DNA of 64,000 bases from Sarcocystis neurona (GCA_000727475.1 KL647324.1:496001-560000); one strand, 5' to 3'; counted from the stretch's first letter, positions 10,619-23,525 are shown. A program made the numbers and translations. Notes: generated by a model from the sequence alone, not told the origin.

Positions 10619-11010
10619 CATAATATGTGTACAGAGAGAGAATTGGACGAGCACGTGCTACACAGGTGCATGTCTATATGTACATGGACATATATATATA
10701 TATATACATGTAGAGGGGCAGAGGAGTGTGGACTTCTCACTTCTCTTTTATACGTGTATTCACGTGTATGTGAGGAAGAGTTGTACGGATCCGTACTACA
10801 AAGAGGCGGCGTGTCTACATGTATGAGGGAATATATATATATATATACATACTTATACAGAGAGAGAGAGTAGTAGTGTATTGTGGGTGTTTTAGTTTTC
10901 TTCTGTACGTGTATTTAGTTGTGTGTGAGAGAGAACTGCACTTGGATATGCTACAAAGATGCGTATATATATACATATATATATATATATGTGTAGAGGG
11001 GCAGAGTAGT
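10619..11010. repeat. degenerate ~150-base tandem repeats with an exon-like core
   Basis: Three units centred near 10635, 10778 and 10932 share GTGTGnGAG(A/G)GA, a Leu codon and a CTACA(A/C)AG core. In one + strand frame they read RELDEHVLHRC, EELYGSVLQRG and RELHLDMLQRC. The element TGTAGAGGGGCAGAG(G/T)AGTG is also repeated, at 10709 and 10993. The shared protein-level pattern suggests a duplicated, probably decayed exon. Only the first unit has an AG before and a GT after the core. Confidence 0.55.
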
Positions 11011-11397
11011 GCGGGTGCTCTATTTCTCTCGTAAATATATATGTATATATCTGTATATACGTAAGACGTGTGCGCCCTGTAACTTCGTATCACACGATTT
11101 CTGCTGAATATACAGTCGCATATATTGATACAACTGTCCACCCGGGACTACACATACATATGTATACCTCTGCCTTTTCTTTCCCCCTGAGTACGGCTTT
11201 GTGTGTACTTGTGATTCTGCTTGTATTTCTTTGTATAGGAGTACGTCTGCGCTTCTCTGTAGATACACTTCCCTGTGCCTCTATGTACAAGTACAGATCT
11301 GTCTCTCTAGAGGGCACATATACGTATATTTGTATACAACGTAAATAGCTGTTCAAGGATGTAGGTGTGTGCTTTCTGTCTACCGCACGCTTCAGGC

Positions 11398-11977
11398 ATG
11401 CCTCCTCTTACTCTTGAGCAGCACAAGGAACTAGAGGTAGGCGGGCACGCGAGCCGGTGGCTGCTTTACCCCTTCGTCTCGCAGAAATACATGCATTTGT
11501 GATCTAGTATATACATACGAACGTACGTAATACGTATGGGTATATTTCTCTTCGTGAACACTACTTTCTCGCTCTCTCTGTCCCTCCGTGTGTTACTTGT
11601 ATGTATAGCAATAGTTTTCGTGACTACAGATGTGTACATATACATATATATACGTAAACGCACCAGTGTCGATATTTTGGTGTGCACACGTGTGTGCATC
11701 CCCCTGGTGTTTGTTTTCTACAAGTAGACCGTCTCTTGCGTGAAACTGCTGCTGACTGCTGCATCTTCTGTATAGAGGTATGCGGAGATACGCGTGTCGA
11801 TGTCTACATATGTATATATGTATGTATGTATACATTTCTGTGTAGGCATTTATGTGTTTGTGTGTATGCATATCTGTGTCGGTATGAACGTACCGGTGAA
11901 GGCATACACATGTATATCTACGTTCATTTCTTCAGGTGAATATTTCCCCCAGTGCTGTCTACCTTTTTTCCTGGAGC
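11398..11977 (+). CDS. candidate gene fragment: short exons, unknown protein
   Basis: Three splice-bounded pieces lie close together. At 11398-11436, ATG opens MPPLTLEQHKELE and ends at GAG|GTAGGC. At 11725-11777, after TTTTCTACAAG, the frame reads DRLLRETAADCCIFCIE and ends at GAG|GTATGC. At 11936-11977, after CATTTCTTCAG, 14 codons (VNISPSAVYLFSWS) end at AGC|GTATGT. The second and third join in phase 0. The first does not join the second directly, so at least one exon is missing or the first is unrelated. No family is recognised. Confidence 0.3.
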
Positions 11978-12053
11978 GTATGTGTATATTTAAGTGTGTG
12001 TATGTCTACGAGGTTGTCTGTTTCGCCATAAATTTCTCTTGGTCTATGCGTAT

Positions 12054-13070
12054 TTATAGACGTATGCTTGTGTGTGCGCGTATTCTTAGACACTGCATCT
12101 TATCGATTCGCATGTGCAGAAGGGCGCCGGCCTTTTCGTGTGTGGGGCTGCGGTCGTGGGCGTGCTCTTTATTTTCCCGTTTTCTCTTTTTTGCATCCTG
12201 GTGGTCGTCTTCGACGGCGAAGCGGTTCTTCCTTTTGTTCTGCCTGACTTCCGCTCTGTCTAAACGTCCACGCAAGCTGCGATGTCGCTGCGAGTTTCCC
12301 GCACCAAGAGGGGCAGCAGAGCTGCTGAGAACCCAGCTGCCACTCTTGCTGATGCCTGCTGTGCTCATGCGTTTGAGGCTGATCCTGCTGCTGCTGCTGT
12401 AACAGCAGCTGTTGGACGCATCTCTGATGGTGCTGCTACTGCGTCGTGATGTCTCTGCTGCTGGCGTGTGTGAGGGTAGAGGAGCTGCTGCACTTGTTGC
12501 CGCTCTTAAGTTTTCTGCTGCTGCTGCTGCTGCTTTTGCGTAGGTTGGTGCTGGCTCTTCTGATGTGGTTGCTGTTGCTGCTCCTTCTCCCACACCTGTA
12601 CCTCCTGACACGGGTATTGCTGCTGCTGCGGATTCTTCTGCAGTCGTTGCGGCTGCTGCTGCCATTGCTCCTGCTGCATTGCTTGCTGCTGCCGTTGGTG
12701 CTGCTGCTGGTGTGTAGGTCGAGCTGCAGCAGTGGGAGGTGGGATCTTGGTGGATGCGTCGACGACATCGCGTTATCGACCTTCTTTCCCTACGACCTTC
12801 CTGTTCTTCTTCTTCTTCGTCTTCGCTTTCGTAGTAGTTCTCTTTGTGCGCGCAAATTTTGTCGTATTTCCGCCTGGAATTCTTCGTGTGCAGCTGCAAA
12901 GCTCTCTTGCCTTTCTGCAAACTCCGTGCAACAGCACAGCAACGGCAACAGCAGCAGCAGGGAAGTGGCAGCAGCAGCTGCAGCAGGACGAGCAGCGACA
13001 GCAGTAGCGTACACACAAGCCACAGGAATCGCCTTTCCTTCGTTAGCAGCGACAGTAGTAGCATACACAC
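12054..13070 (-). CDS. candidate low-complexity protein region, possibly nuclear
   Basis: A - strand frame of about 338 codons runs without a stop. After Leu/Cys-rich and Lys/Glu-rich segments it has an Ala/Ser/Thr-rich centre from CAG-sense repeats and a basic C-terminal part with a KKRKRE cluster that could serve as a nuclear signal. An overlapping - strand frame at 12790-12930 gives a heptad-like helix (EEFQAEIRQNLRAQREL) next to a Cys-rich repeat run, so the true frame there is uncertain and an intron is likely. There is no in-frame ATG at the 5' edge and no named domain. Confidence 0.25.
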   Translation of the reverse strand: MCMLLLSLLTKERRFLWLVCTLLLSLLVLLQLLLPLPCCCCCRCCAVARSLQKGKRALQLHTKNSRRKYDKICAHKENYYESEDEEEEEQEGRRERRSITRCRRRIHQDPTSHCCSSTYTPAAAPTAAASNAAGAMAAAAATTAEESAAAAIPVSGGTGVGEGAATATTSEEPAPTYAKAAAAAAENLRAATSAAAPLPSHTPAAETSRRSSSTIRDASNSCCYSSSSRISLKRMSTAGISKSGSWVLSSSAAPLGAGNSQRHRSLRGRLDRAEVRQNKRKNRFAVEDDHQDAKKRKRENKEHAHDRSPTHEKAGALLHMRIDKMQCLRIRAHTSIRL

Positions 13071-13672
13071 AAGCAGCAGAAGCTGTATAACTTCGTTAAA
13101 AGTATATGCGCACGCAATTCACCCGCTGGTCGCCCACACATTTGCTGCAGTTGCTTTCGTGGAGGTCCACTCCAAATGCAACTTTCTGCCCATCTGTCTC
13201 CCGCTCTCTCCTCACGTGATCCAGCAAGTGGGTAAAGCTTTTTTCTCACTCTTGCTTTGTTCCATTTCGCCTCTTTTTTTGTCCCTCCCTTGTCTCCCCG
13301 TCTCTTTTCTTCTGCTTGTGTGTTTCCTTACCCACTGTCTTGTCTCTGTCTTTCGTTTTTCACCTATTACTCTCGTATCTGATGGTGGTTTTCCGTTTCC
13401 CCGCAATCCTCCTCGCTCTCTCTCTTTTTCTTCCGTCCTTTTCTGTTGCTCTTGCCTCGTCGTTCGTTAACTTGTTGTCCACTCCTTCTTCTGTCTGCCT
13501 TGTATCTTGTTAAAAACTGCACCTATTTTTCACTCCTTTCCTCTCTTCCATGTGTCTTTAAGCTCGTCCTTCCACCCTTTCTCTCATATTCGCCTCCTGT
13601 TCCCGTCCTTTCCCTTCGCTCCAGGCTCTTGCCCTTTCTTTTTCTTGTCTGTTCTCTCGAATTCTGGTCCTT

Positions 13673-13814
13673 CATTTCTCGCGCCCTCTTCTCTCCTTCG
13701 TCCCTTCCTGTCCTCTTCATTGAGAAAGAGACCACCAGCAGCACATTTCTCGCGCCTTCTTCTCTCCCTTGTCCGTACTTGTCCTCTTTATTGAGAAAGG
13801 GACCAGCAGCAGCA
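13673..13814. repeat. 71-base tandem duplication in a pyrimidine tract
   Basis: Two copies, from 13673 and 13744, share CATTTCTCGCGCC, TTCTCTCC, TGTCCTCTT, ATTGAGAAAG and GACCAnCAGCAGCA with a few substitutions. They lie at the end of a strongly pyrimidine-biased strand (13200-13800) in which Ser/Leu/Phe-rich frames are open but meaningless. Confidence 0.75.
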
Positions 13815-15458
13815 CAACTAAACCGCACCAGCTCCACTATTCAATTCAGCTGAATCCATACCGGCTGTCACACAAAGAAAAACAGACACACCACACTTGA
13901 TTACTACCAACGGCTCTTGCTTCACGACTGCTGGACTTGTATGGACGTGTTCCTGGTGCTGCGGCGACATAGAGCTGCTGCTGCTGCGCGGGTGCGCCGC
14001 TGCTGCTGCGGTGCGAGCCGGTATTTTTGCTACAGAGAGCTGTTGCTTCGCAGGGGGAAACTGCTGATGCTCCACAAAGAAGTGCTGCCGTTCTGCGTGC
14101 AAAGGGGACGGCACTGCCGCTGACGTCACGGAGGGGCATGTTGCTGTACGTTTGTACTACTGGCTGAAGCATTAGGAAGCTGTCTGACGTGTCTTTTGGA
14201 CAGCAGCAGCGACGGAAACTAGTGGTGCTGGTTGTTCGACAACGCAGGCAACACAGTGAGAATGGAAAGCGTTCTGCCTATATTCGCCTACTTTGAAGTG
14301 TGTTTCATTGCTGCAGTGATGATAGTTGTCTAGGGGTAGTGGCAGAGCGGCTCAGAGATTCACGAACGTATTCAAGGACAGTATATCGACTAGTGGGTTG
14401 TATGTACGGGGGAGAGTAGGAGAGGCAAGGAGATTATTAGTAAAGTTTGGATGCAGCTGAGAAAGGCAGAGGAAGGTCGATTCTTCCTGACGTGCACATG
14501 CGTAAACGCACGCGTATGTTTGGAGGGCAGTGCAAACATCACGCACACGCTGAAAAATATATCTGCCGCAAGAGAACAAGATTCACGAATAATGGATTTG
14601 CATCCGTACTCACACCTGTGTCATCGAAAAGATGGGAGGGGCGTGGACTCGCATTGTGGCCGCGTGCCACTTGTGCTGTTGCTCCAGCAACGGCAGGACC
14701 GTGTGCAGTCAAGTTGCTTTTGCACAGTTCTGCCACAACAGTAGAACCTGCCCGCATCCCCGACGATTTCTGAATTTTCAGGGACATAGTTTCGGGCAAC
14801 TACACGTGTCGTCGACAGAGAAAGTTTCTCTTTGGTGCGCAGATATGCTCTGTGCTGGTGCGGCTGCCCACCAGCGAGGGACGCTAGAGAGATTCGGTAG
14901 CACCACAAGTTATGGTTTACTTTTTTGAGTGTAGTGAAATGGTACAGAAGCATAGACGTAGCGTCAGATTGCATATATACATTTGCACGAAGATGTGAAG
15001 GTACGCATAAATTTAGTACTTCACATTCGCTCTGCTTCGTCCAAAAAACGCGCTCCTTGGAACATCAGTCCAGCCAGCCAACGATTTCTCTGCCGACAGC
15101 AGAATGTAGAATATGTGCTGAAAAGGGGAATCGCCTGTATGCAGCACACACGGAAGAATACAGCTGGTGGCAGCAAACAATCTGGCAGCTGTAGCAGAGA
15201 GAGTATTGATCCATACTACAAACCCTCTGCCGCAGAATCAGAGGGAAATGCGTCTGAATCAGTTGAAAACTAAGCATAGCTGTCTCAGGCCGCAGAAAGC
15301 CACTGACAAAGCTGCTGTGGGCAGCAGGTTGCGGGCCTCTGCACGCAGTAAGGAGTTCTAGATCTACACGTGGCAGGTCAGCGTGCGTTTATGTGTCTAT
15401 TTCACTACACATCTGAATTTACATGTACATATACATGTACGTATATTTTTACTCACAC
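13815..15458. other. mostly unique DNA, no confident gene
   Basis: Composition is balanced and simple repeats are few (short CTG runs near 13975-14020). Several 70-120 codon frames overlap on both strands. On the + strand, a frame ending at a stop at 15273 (containing SRESIDPYYKPSAAESE) and an overlapping one ending at 15194 (containing AHTEEYSWWQQTIW) both look protein-like and follow the same possible acceptor at about 15103. I could not choose between them, so neither is called. Confidence 0.45.
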
Positions 15459-15775
15459 CTCGTAAGCAGCGCAGGTACGATGTTGAGGGAAGTTGCAGAT
15501 GGCAGAGGGAACTGCATCCATAGACGGCAGTGCTGTACCTATGTAGATCGTGGGTGAAGACGCGATAATGTATGTGAAATCCACTTGAAAACGTGGGTGC
15601 GCGTCCGTGTACACTGCATTGTTGTGCACTGGTGGACGCGGCACTAGGATTCGTGTACGTAGAGAACTTGAAGGCGCGTCGTACGAGGAGACTGGCTTCT
15701 CCTTTTCGTGGTCCGAAATGGGAGACACGTATTGGGCATTGTCCCGATAGTACGCTTGCTCCCTCGCGCAGACAG
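15459..15775 (-). CDS. candidate 317-base internal exon, unknown protein
   Basis: On the - strand an acceptor (CAGTTTTTCTGACCAG) precedes 105 open codons that end at TACGAG|GTGTGAGT. The translation includes AYYRDNAQYVSPISDH, RILVPRPPVHNNAVYT and FPQHRTCAAYE, with a balanced amino-acid mix and codons beginning mostly with G or A, as expected for coding DNA. One phase-consistent upstream piece lies at about 15990-15922 (ASFPSGFASVASRYDD). No ATG, stop or family could be identified. Two other frames are open across part of the same segment, which limits confidence. Confidence 0.35.
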
Positions 15776-18700
15776 CTGGTCAGAAAAACTGACCGAGAGC
15801 AGGTCAACTCCGCTCTGCAGGGAGAAGAAACGGGAACGCGGCGCGCAGGCATAAACTGAAACTACCGCAAAGCTACCAGGTGCCTCGGAAACTGCGAGCA
15901 ACTTATGTTGCACCTACCCGCAGCTTCCGTTCCTAAACAGTCGTCATATCTGGACGCAACACTTGCAAATCCAGAGGGAAAACTTGCCTGTACGCGGGAA
16001 ATCGAACGCCGCTGCAGGCGGTGAATTCGTAGTTTCCAGAATGAAGCAAGTGACAGAGCGACTGTGAACAGCAGAGGCAACCCAAGAATTTAACTCACCG
16101 CACCCGTGCCGTGTCTGCAGAGGACGGTAACGTGTTGGGATTTGCTATTCCTTTGTGCTTGTCAGCATAAGGGGGGAGGGATATGTGATCATTTCCTAGA
16201 TTTTCGCGGATGCTGCCCTGCGTCTGTTCCCTCAAACGTGACAACAATATTGGCGTATGCCATGCATTTGCTATGTGTCGGAAGAAATTGAGAAGGTAGA
16301 GCAGGATGTATCTTGCTTTTCAGTTTCGGTGCCATTTGATTTCTCCAGGCTCCAGTACACGTGTCGTTTGGAGGTCTGGTTGCAGTGTGTATTTCGTAGT
16401 CATACGGAGATCTAGGAAGAAGAGCACCTCGCCTTCGGACTTTTGTATTTCGCGTGTCAGGAACAAAAGTGATCTTTCTTGTAGTCTAAATAATGTATTA
16501 AGGAAATAGAGAGGCATCTGTTCGCGCCGGATGCACGTGTTCAACCTACGGATAGCACACCTAGCGGGCTCGTTACGTCTATAGTTCCGGCAGAGTGCTG
16601 GCTTGGCTGCTAACCAGAGCTGCTGCTTTACACACACACATATGCACGTAGAGACACATATGTGTATGTACAAGTATGTTTGTACACATATATGCATATA
16701 TCTATATGCATGTGTAGACGGGGGTATGCATGTGTACACATACGCACGTATATAACATGGTGTATGGGGGGCGTATTTTACACGGGCAGGAGCGGAGGAT
16801 CTGCTGAGTCGTGCACGTACGCAAGATCTAATAGACGCTGAGGGGACAAAACAACCACGGGTGTGCCGGTTCCTAACTGCGAAAATGCATTGAAGGATGA
16901 CAGTCTTTCACCTTACGGATTAGAAAGAAGATACGTCCTTACAGGCTGAAGAACATCGGTCACTCGCCACGTGTTACAAACTGTGACGCCATCTACGCGG
17001 TATGCAAAAACGCAGGTCGCAACCAGCAGTGCGCGTTGCCATCAGGTTTGAAGTCACAGTGAGCGCGAGTGTTTACCACCGATCCACGAAAAATAATTAC
17101 GGAAGCTGCACGCTGTAGTGCTGCTCCATCTTCTCACGGGGCAGCGACGGTCAGTCCCATTCCGTCTCTCTACGCACGTTTAGGTGCCGCGCCGTATTAC
17201 TTGAAAGGTCCCGCACACGACAGCAATTCAATAATGCGTACAAAAGGGCTACGAGTCTTTGTGTTTACTGTTGTGATAGGAGATGTGCAAACACTAGCGT
17301 CCAGCTGGGGTAGTACCTAATCATAATCATATCGCTTTTATTCGTATGGGAAGAGATACCCAAACACCAGCGTCCAGGGGGATACAATGTAATCTCGCCG
17401 CTTTTATTTGTGGCGTATCGGGTACACTGATTTGTGTGTGAAGGTGTAGAGGGGACACTGTCTCACGCACGATGCTGCGCCTGTAAGAACTCGTTCTGCA
17501 AGTGGTTTTGCCAGAAGAAGATATCGGCAACACTGATGTTGGTTAAACAGCCGCCTCAGGAAACAATACAGCGGCAGTGAAAAGCTACACACTGGCGTTA
17601 CAAGTAGCTCTGTCGGCTCCTCAATACGATAGGTGGTATTCGATCTTCCAGTGCTACTGCAGCGTCTACAAAAAAAACACTGCTGCGTCCGGTGACTGTC
17701 ATTGCTACAGACGTGGAAAAGATGCTTCCACTCGATATCATCCTATTCCATCTGGAAGCTTACTTGCTCACACGGAATGGAAGAGTAAAAAGGCAGAGAA
17801 GAACGATGTTGTGTTTCGTCAACTTTCGCAAGAGTTGGAACGAACCTCACGTAGAAGTGAGGGTCAGGCAGGATCTGCCCTCCAGGTCTCCTTGTTTGTT
17901 TTACTTATGTGTGTCTCCTGAAGTATGCTGTTACTTCTGCGAGCTACGCAGGAATACGTGCGTCTAGAGAACACAGAACCGGCTGCTTTCTACTGCGGTT
18001 CACTCGCGTCTCGGCCAACACAAGTGCTACACACGCAGAAAGAGTTGCTGCAAATTTCTAAGTACATACCCGCTTGCATGAGATGAAACATCATCTGGTT
18101 CATAGAATCGTCGTCCCTTGCGACTATTGCATGGCAGCACCCGGCCACCTGAATCGCTAAGAAAAGGCGTCTCTTTTGAGCGAATGAGGATAGTGCAGTC
18201 TCTGTGCAGTGGAGAAACAGTGGTTATATCTAGCGTGCGGGGATACAGATTGATGGTCAGCTTAAGGAAGGCTTCAGATATTCCATTATTCTTGAGGAAG
18301 ACTTCAGATCTCCCATCGTTCTTTAGACCAAATTAGATGAATATAGCTCCTTCTTTATATGCAAAGAATCCATCAGCTAGACACAAGCAGAACAGGTGCA
18401 GATCAGGGCAGATGCCGGTTGCAATGGGAAAAAGTATAGGGGGGAGAAGATAGCTTCCTCCTGTGTTGCGCACCACCGAGACGCGGAGCTAGACGACCTC
18501 TGCAGTGAAATAGTGCACGCATTGCTTTACCTAAAGGAGAAGACGCTTTTTGTGAAAAGTGAGCTTCAGAGGCTGTAACCTTCATATACATTAATTCGCC
18601 TTTGAGCCCTTCCTGCATGTGCTTGTCTTACAGTGGCTGCACAAGATAGGCTCACCTTCAAGATACGCATGTGTCTGCGTAACCACATCGGCACACATAT

Positions 18701-21700
18701 GTGTACGTCTACAGGCATCCACCCGACGATAAAAACCAATGCAAAGAATTCGTTCCTCTCTAGCGGTGCTTCGAACGGGGAGCTGGTCCGTCTGACGCCG
18801 GCATTACCCCAGCAGCAACACCCGGATTGAACAGTCTACACTTCAGGTCACAAAAAGAATGAGTGTGGAGCTGAACTAGCACTCGGGAACACCAACAGGG
18901 AACACGCAAAATCACATACGCACGACTTCAAGGGAAACTCCAGTGCAGCTGCTCTGCCTCTTCCTTGACTTATGAAATTGTGTGCTTTCTATTGTCTGCT
19001 CCTCCGCCCATTCTCCTGCGTGGCTCTTCCTGATGGTCATGTAATTAGGATCATGTGGCTCTACGAGTAACCCTTTTGGCTTGTGCTCATATATGTGGGA
19101 TCTCGCGCGCGGCCGTTTACCAAATATCCGAATGCGAACTGTCAAGAGACGTTCCAGTCTGTTACACGTGCGTGTGCTTATTCCCACACATATACAAAAA
19201 GTCGTTAAGCACGACTTTTTGTATGCCCTCTGTAGTCAGAATTACACTTGAGTGTTCACTGTGTCTACACCGGCACTGAGAAGTGCTGCGTTGGGTGCTG
19301 CGGCTAAGGCCGACCAGGCAAAGCATGGGGAGCGGCCGTCCAAACCAGAAAAGGAAAACGTGTCATAGGGCGCAGTGGTGCCGCTGTGGATCATGATGTT
19401 ATGTATATCATACGTACGTTGCAGATACACTTTTTTTAACTTTCTGTCGTCGCCTGTTCTCCAAAGGAGGGTAGCTACTGTTTAACGATAAGTTCGCAAG
19501 TGTCATTCAACGATGGCCTTGTTCTTTTCACGCGTGAAACTAAAATCATAGACAGCCCGATGTCAAGGTATATGAAAAAGTGAGCTAGGGGGGGTACTTC
19601 TGCGTGTCGCGGCTAAAAAAAGCACTCATATTTCGAACAGATACAAAGAATAGCGCGCGTGTGTATTTGTATGAATAAGCGAATACCTGTCTATCTTTTG
19701 AAAATGCAGCTGGTGACGTCTACAGGTAGGTCAAGGCCTCCATAGAGCGCACGTATGTGCAGTGGGGCGTACAAAAAAAATAGCATGACGCTCTGTCGAT
19801 GGACCTAATTTTTCCTCCCAGGGGGGAACTGGAGTCCCCCTTCATCGCATCCCATGCTCCTTACTGCAGGAATAGACCTCCATGTCAATATTATAACGTT
19901 TCACATGTACCATACGTACAAGCGTGCATACGCTGGTAGATCTCTCTACATGTACGTATAAATAATTGACGTATGCAAGTTGACAGAGGTAAATCTACAT
20001 ATATATATATATATACATAAGCACGTAATTCGAAGTAGACGTATAAGTTGATGTACCTGTTCATACACGTCTCTGTGCACACATATAGAAATACATGTAA
20101 CGATGCGTATCTGGACGACAGGGCAGTGGTGCTACGTGAACAGTCGCCAACTCAACTGAGTACCCGCCATACGGGGAGATATGGCAGATTTTCATAGGTG
20201 CGCAGAAGTATATGCACTAAGTTTATTATAAAGGAAAATGGAAATTTGCAGTGACTCTCTTTGAACAAAAGAATGAACCACTTTGTTGCTTTTTTAGACA
20301 TAAGGAAATGTTTTTAACGTACAGGTAGAGACGTCAAAAAGCTGTCTCCAGCAGCGGAGACACTTCCGGGATAGGCCTTTTTTGCTCGAGCTTGTGTGTC
20401 ACATATCGTGTGTATGTTTCTCGACGTAGAGTGTGAATACGACTTTGCATGCCATAAACATTTTCATGCCCTCCTCACGAACTTGTATGCATGCTGCGTT
20501 TCGTGAGGTGCGCGTATGTAAAAATATATATGCATGCTCTACGTCTTCATGTGGGACTCTGAAGATTCCTGTGCATGTCCACAACTGGACGCTGGCATTG
20601 ATAAGTAGGCACACACATTTGCGACGTGATATGTAGTCACGTCATGCAGGTACATGTGTGTTCTTTTTATTCCGGTTGTGTGTGCCTACGTGCGGGTACG
20701 CGTACATACCTCTCTCTCCCTCTCTCTCTATATATAGATGTATGTCTTCAGGGGTGTCTGTACCCATTCCATTCTGCCTATATGCACATATGTCTACTCA
20801 TGCGTGTGTATACATGTATATATATATATATATAGGTGTGGACGTGTGTGAGTAGAATTATACACAGATACACATGCGTTAAAAACAGCGAATGCGATCT
20901 TCGTCTTTTCACGAGCACGCAGGAATCACCATATCTCTCCCGAACGCCTGCGTAACTTTGACACGGCTTTTCCTTTTGCGGACCTCCGCGCTTCGTACAC
21001 AGTTCTTCGCATACGCGAAAGTGAGTATAGCATACGACGGCGAATGAGAAAATCCGCACATACACCTCTGTGTACATATGTGTGTACCAATATGTATACG
21101 TGTATATCTATGCGTGTGTTTTGTCCTTCAAATGTGTCACACAGGAACTCTTGGTGATTTTGCACTCCGGCGTTGTTCACTCAGATACGGCATATACACG
21201 TAGAGGATGTATGCACGTCTACGTGTTCTGTCAATCGGTCATGCACCAAGTTAAACAGGCGTGTGTGCACCTCCTCGCTGAATGCGTATGCACCGCTGTC
21301 TGCGTTCTTTCTCTCACAGTGTGCTCTACGTTCTGTTGTGCGCCTTTCCTCTCACAGCCTCGTCTGCACTTCATTTCAGTAGAAGTTCGATCTGCTGCTC
21401 TACGCTAGTAGTGTAATGCCTCGTTTTCAGTGCGGGCTACGTAAGCCTAAATATATAGATAAATATGCAGACGTAAATATGCACATGTACGCAGAATGTA
21501 TCTAGTTTACGCCTCGTACGCAAACAAAGACGTAAACGTTCAGTATGGAAAAAAAACTGTATGCACCTACCGTTCGACTTTCCTATGTGAAATTTCTTCG
21601 CACGTTATATGCCACCACGCACTTCGCATCCGTACACAAACATATTTGTGTTTACGTGTGAACACTCATTGCCTCACAAGGCCCACGGTCGCGTAGAGAC

Positions 21701-22984
21701 ACGATGGCTATGCACCCGTGAGTACTGGTCAAAGCCCCGTAGCGTCACAGAAGAAGGCGCCCCACACTTTCCCGATAAACACGACTGTTTTTCCAGTGTT
21801 TGGACAAAAAAAGGTAGACTTCTCCAGCCAGTGGAGAATTTATTGTGAAGAGCCATTGCTGCACTACTATAACGCGCAGTGTGACACTTTTTTCAGTGTG
21901 CGCATAGTGAAGCCTTCTCTGCGACGCCCTCGTCGTATAACTACATCTGTTTATATATACATATATATACATATACCACCTGAAAATATATTGCATACTT
22001 AACTCTATATAGGAAATGTACATGTGTACAGACATGAATCATCCTTTCGGACGGCGTCTCATTGAACTGTTGTCGTTCGGCACACTTTACTTCGACAGAC
22101 GCTTGGCACATGTGCGTTTGAGTATCGAAAGCGTACACGCCTCTGCAGATACACTGCTGTAAGGCGCAGCATCTGCAGCAGGGCTGGATAGCTTTTTGTG
22201 ATTTATATACGTCGGACGGCATTTCTCAGTTCTCGTTCGAATGGGCGTACGTGGACAACACACGTGTACGCGCGGGTGTATAAGAACGTGTATTCGTATA
22301 GAAGCGTCCTGGTGATCTTTGCTGTTGTCTCTAGCGTGCGTTCCGCTGCAGGTGATACTCCACGGAAGTGGAGAAGCAGACTGAAAATGTTCTCAGTTTC
22401 TTCCATCATATTGCCTCCTGTATCTCTGCCAGGCTGCCTCTCGTCGCTTAAAGCTACAGAAGGACTTTGCACTTGTTTTCTTACTACGTGCAGACGTGTA
22501 TACATGTCTGCATTCAATATATATACATGCGTGCTAGTAAAGCACCCACCCAAATCTGCGGACATCGTTGTCCAGTTGCCTAGTCCCACGTACTTTCCGT
22601 GTATACATCGCTATCGAGGCCTTCTTTCGCAAGCCGACGCGTTTGTTTGCACAAACCGAGTTGGGCTTCACGCGTGAAGTTGGCTTCTGTGTTTCACCGA
22701 TGAAACCATACAGACGATCTACGTGGTGCCTTGCCTAACTTGTTGGGCTACCTTTAGTGTGCGTAGCGTTCACGACGTGTCGGCGCGGCTTAAGTCGGAC
22801 CGTGTCTGTTACCCGTGCCATGCATTAGCAAACTGAGAGTATTATCGAGAACGCAGAATGTTTCGACGAGTAACTGTGAGCAAAGCGCGTACGTTCTAAA
22901 AGCAGACCTGCACGTGAGCGTGCGCCGGCGCCAACGCTTCTCTGTGAAAATTCCCAGCTGCAAGGTTGCAGCGACCCTGCTTGG

Positions 22985-22987
<3 letters not shown>
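15776..22987. other. sparse unique region with small repeats
   Basis: There is no frame above about 160 codons, no domain and no long simple repeat. TA or GTATAC tracts occur at 16640-16755, 19990-20060, 20700-20850 and 21950-21980. Many GTACAC/ACGTGT words suggest decayed versions of the TA-block repeats. Short frames with possible donors exist (for example + 21609-21848 and + 17692-17967) but none has a consistent splice pair and start. Confidence 0.45.
17289..17425. repeat. diverged ~73-base tandem duplication
   Basis: The order AAACAC(T/C)AGCGTCCAG, a G-rich word, TAATC, CGCTTTTATT(C/T)GT and GGG-rich sequence occurs at 17289 and again at 17362. About three quarters of positions match by eye. 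No frame is preserved between the copies. Confidence 0.6.

Positions 22988-23019
<32 letters not shown>
22988..23019. repeat. (AC)n dinucleotide microsatellite
   Basis: An uninterrupted run of about 16 AC units, flanked by unique sequence. Confidence 0.9.
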
Positions 23020-23020
<1 letters not shown>

Positions 23021-23525
23021 GTCCGCACATATTCACGTCTTCGCGTGGAGGTGTCCAAACTGGCACTTCCTACTCGTTATGGCGCCTGTAATACATGTGC
23101 GTGCACGGTGTAAGGCCCGACACGCGTAACGAGTTATCACGCGAGTGTCTACGTGTGTGTGCGTGTGTGTAGAAATTGACTGGCACTTGTTCTGGGACCT
23201 GAAATCTATCTGTGGACAGGTGCCGGTGACAAATTGTTAAGACATGTGTGTAATATGTCACATAGTGGGTCTACATAGATGTGCGTGTGTGCACTGGCAC
23301 ATGCTTAATGCCGTGACGCGCGCACCTCTGGATAGTGATGTGAACGCACCCTTGTGAGATGTCAACCGTAGCATCTTGTTTGCTCGCCATCACCTTCAGC
23401 AGAAAGTAACTTCTTTGTTTGGAGCAGTCTCACTTTGACCGCTTGCGATGTCGTACGCCTCTCTACAGGAAAGTTATCACCCGTCACTGCAGTTCCGCTC
23501 ACACAAATTTACGTCACTCTTTAAT

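Noticed and set aside
14330..14420. GTGGCAGAGCGG-like sequence suggesting a tRNA
   Set aside because: No TTCRA T-loop at the right distance and no acceptor-stem complementarity.
16320..16739. - strand frame containing FLDLR, reminiscent of reverse-transcriptase motif A
   Set aside because: Only the four-residue LDLR matches. No YxDD box, protease, integrase or flanking repeat is present.
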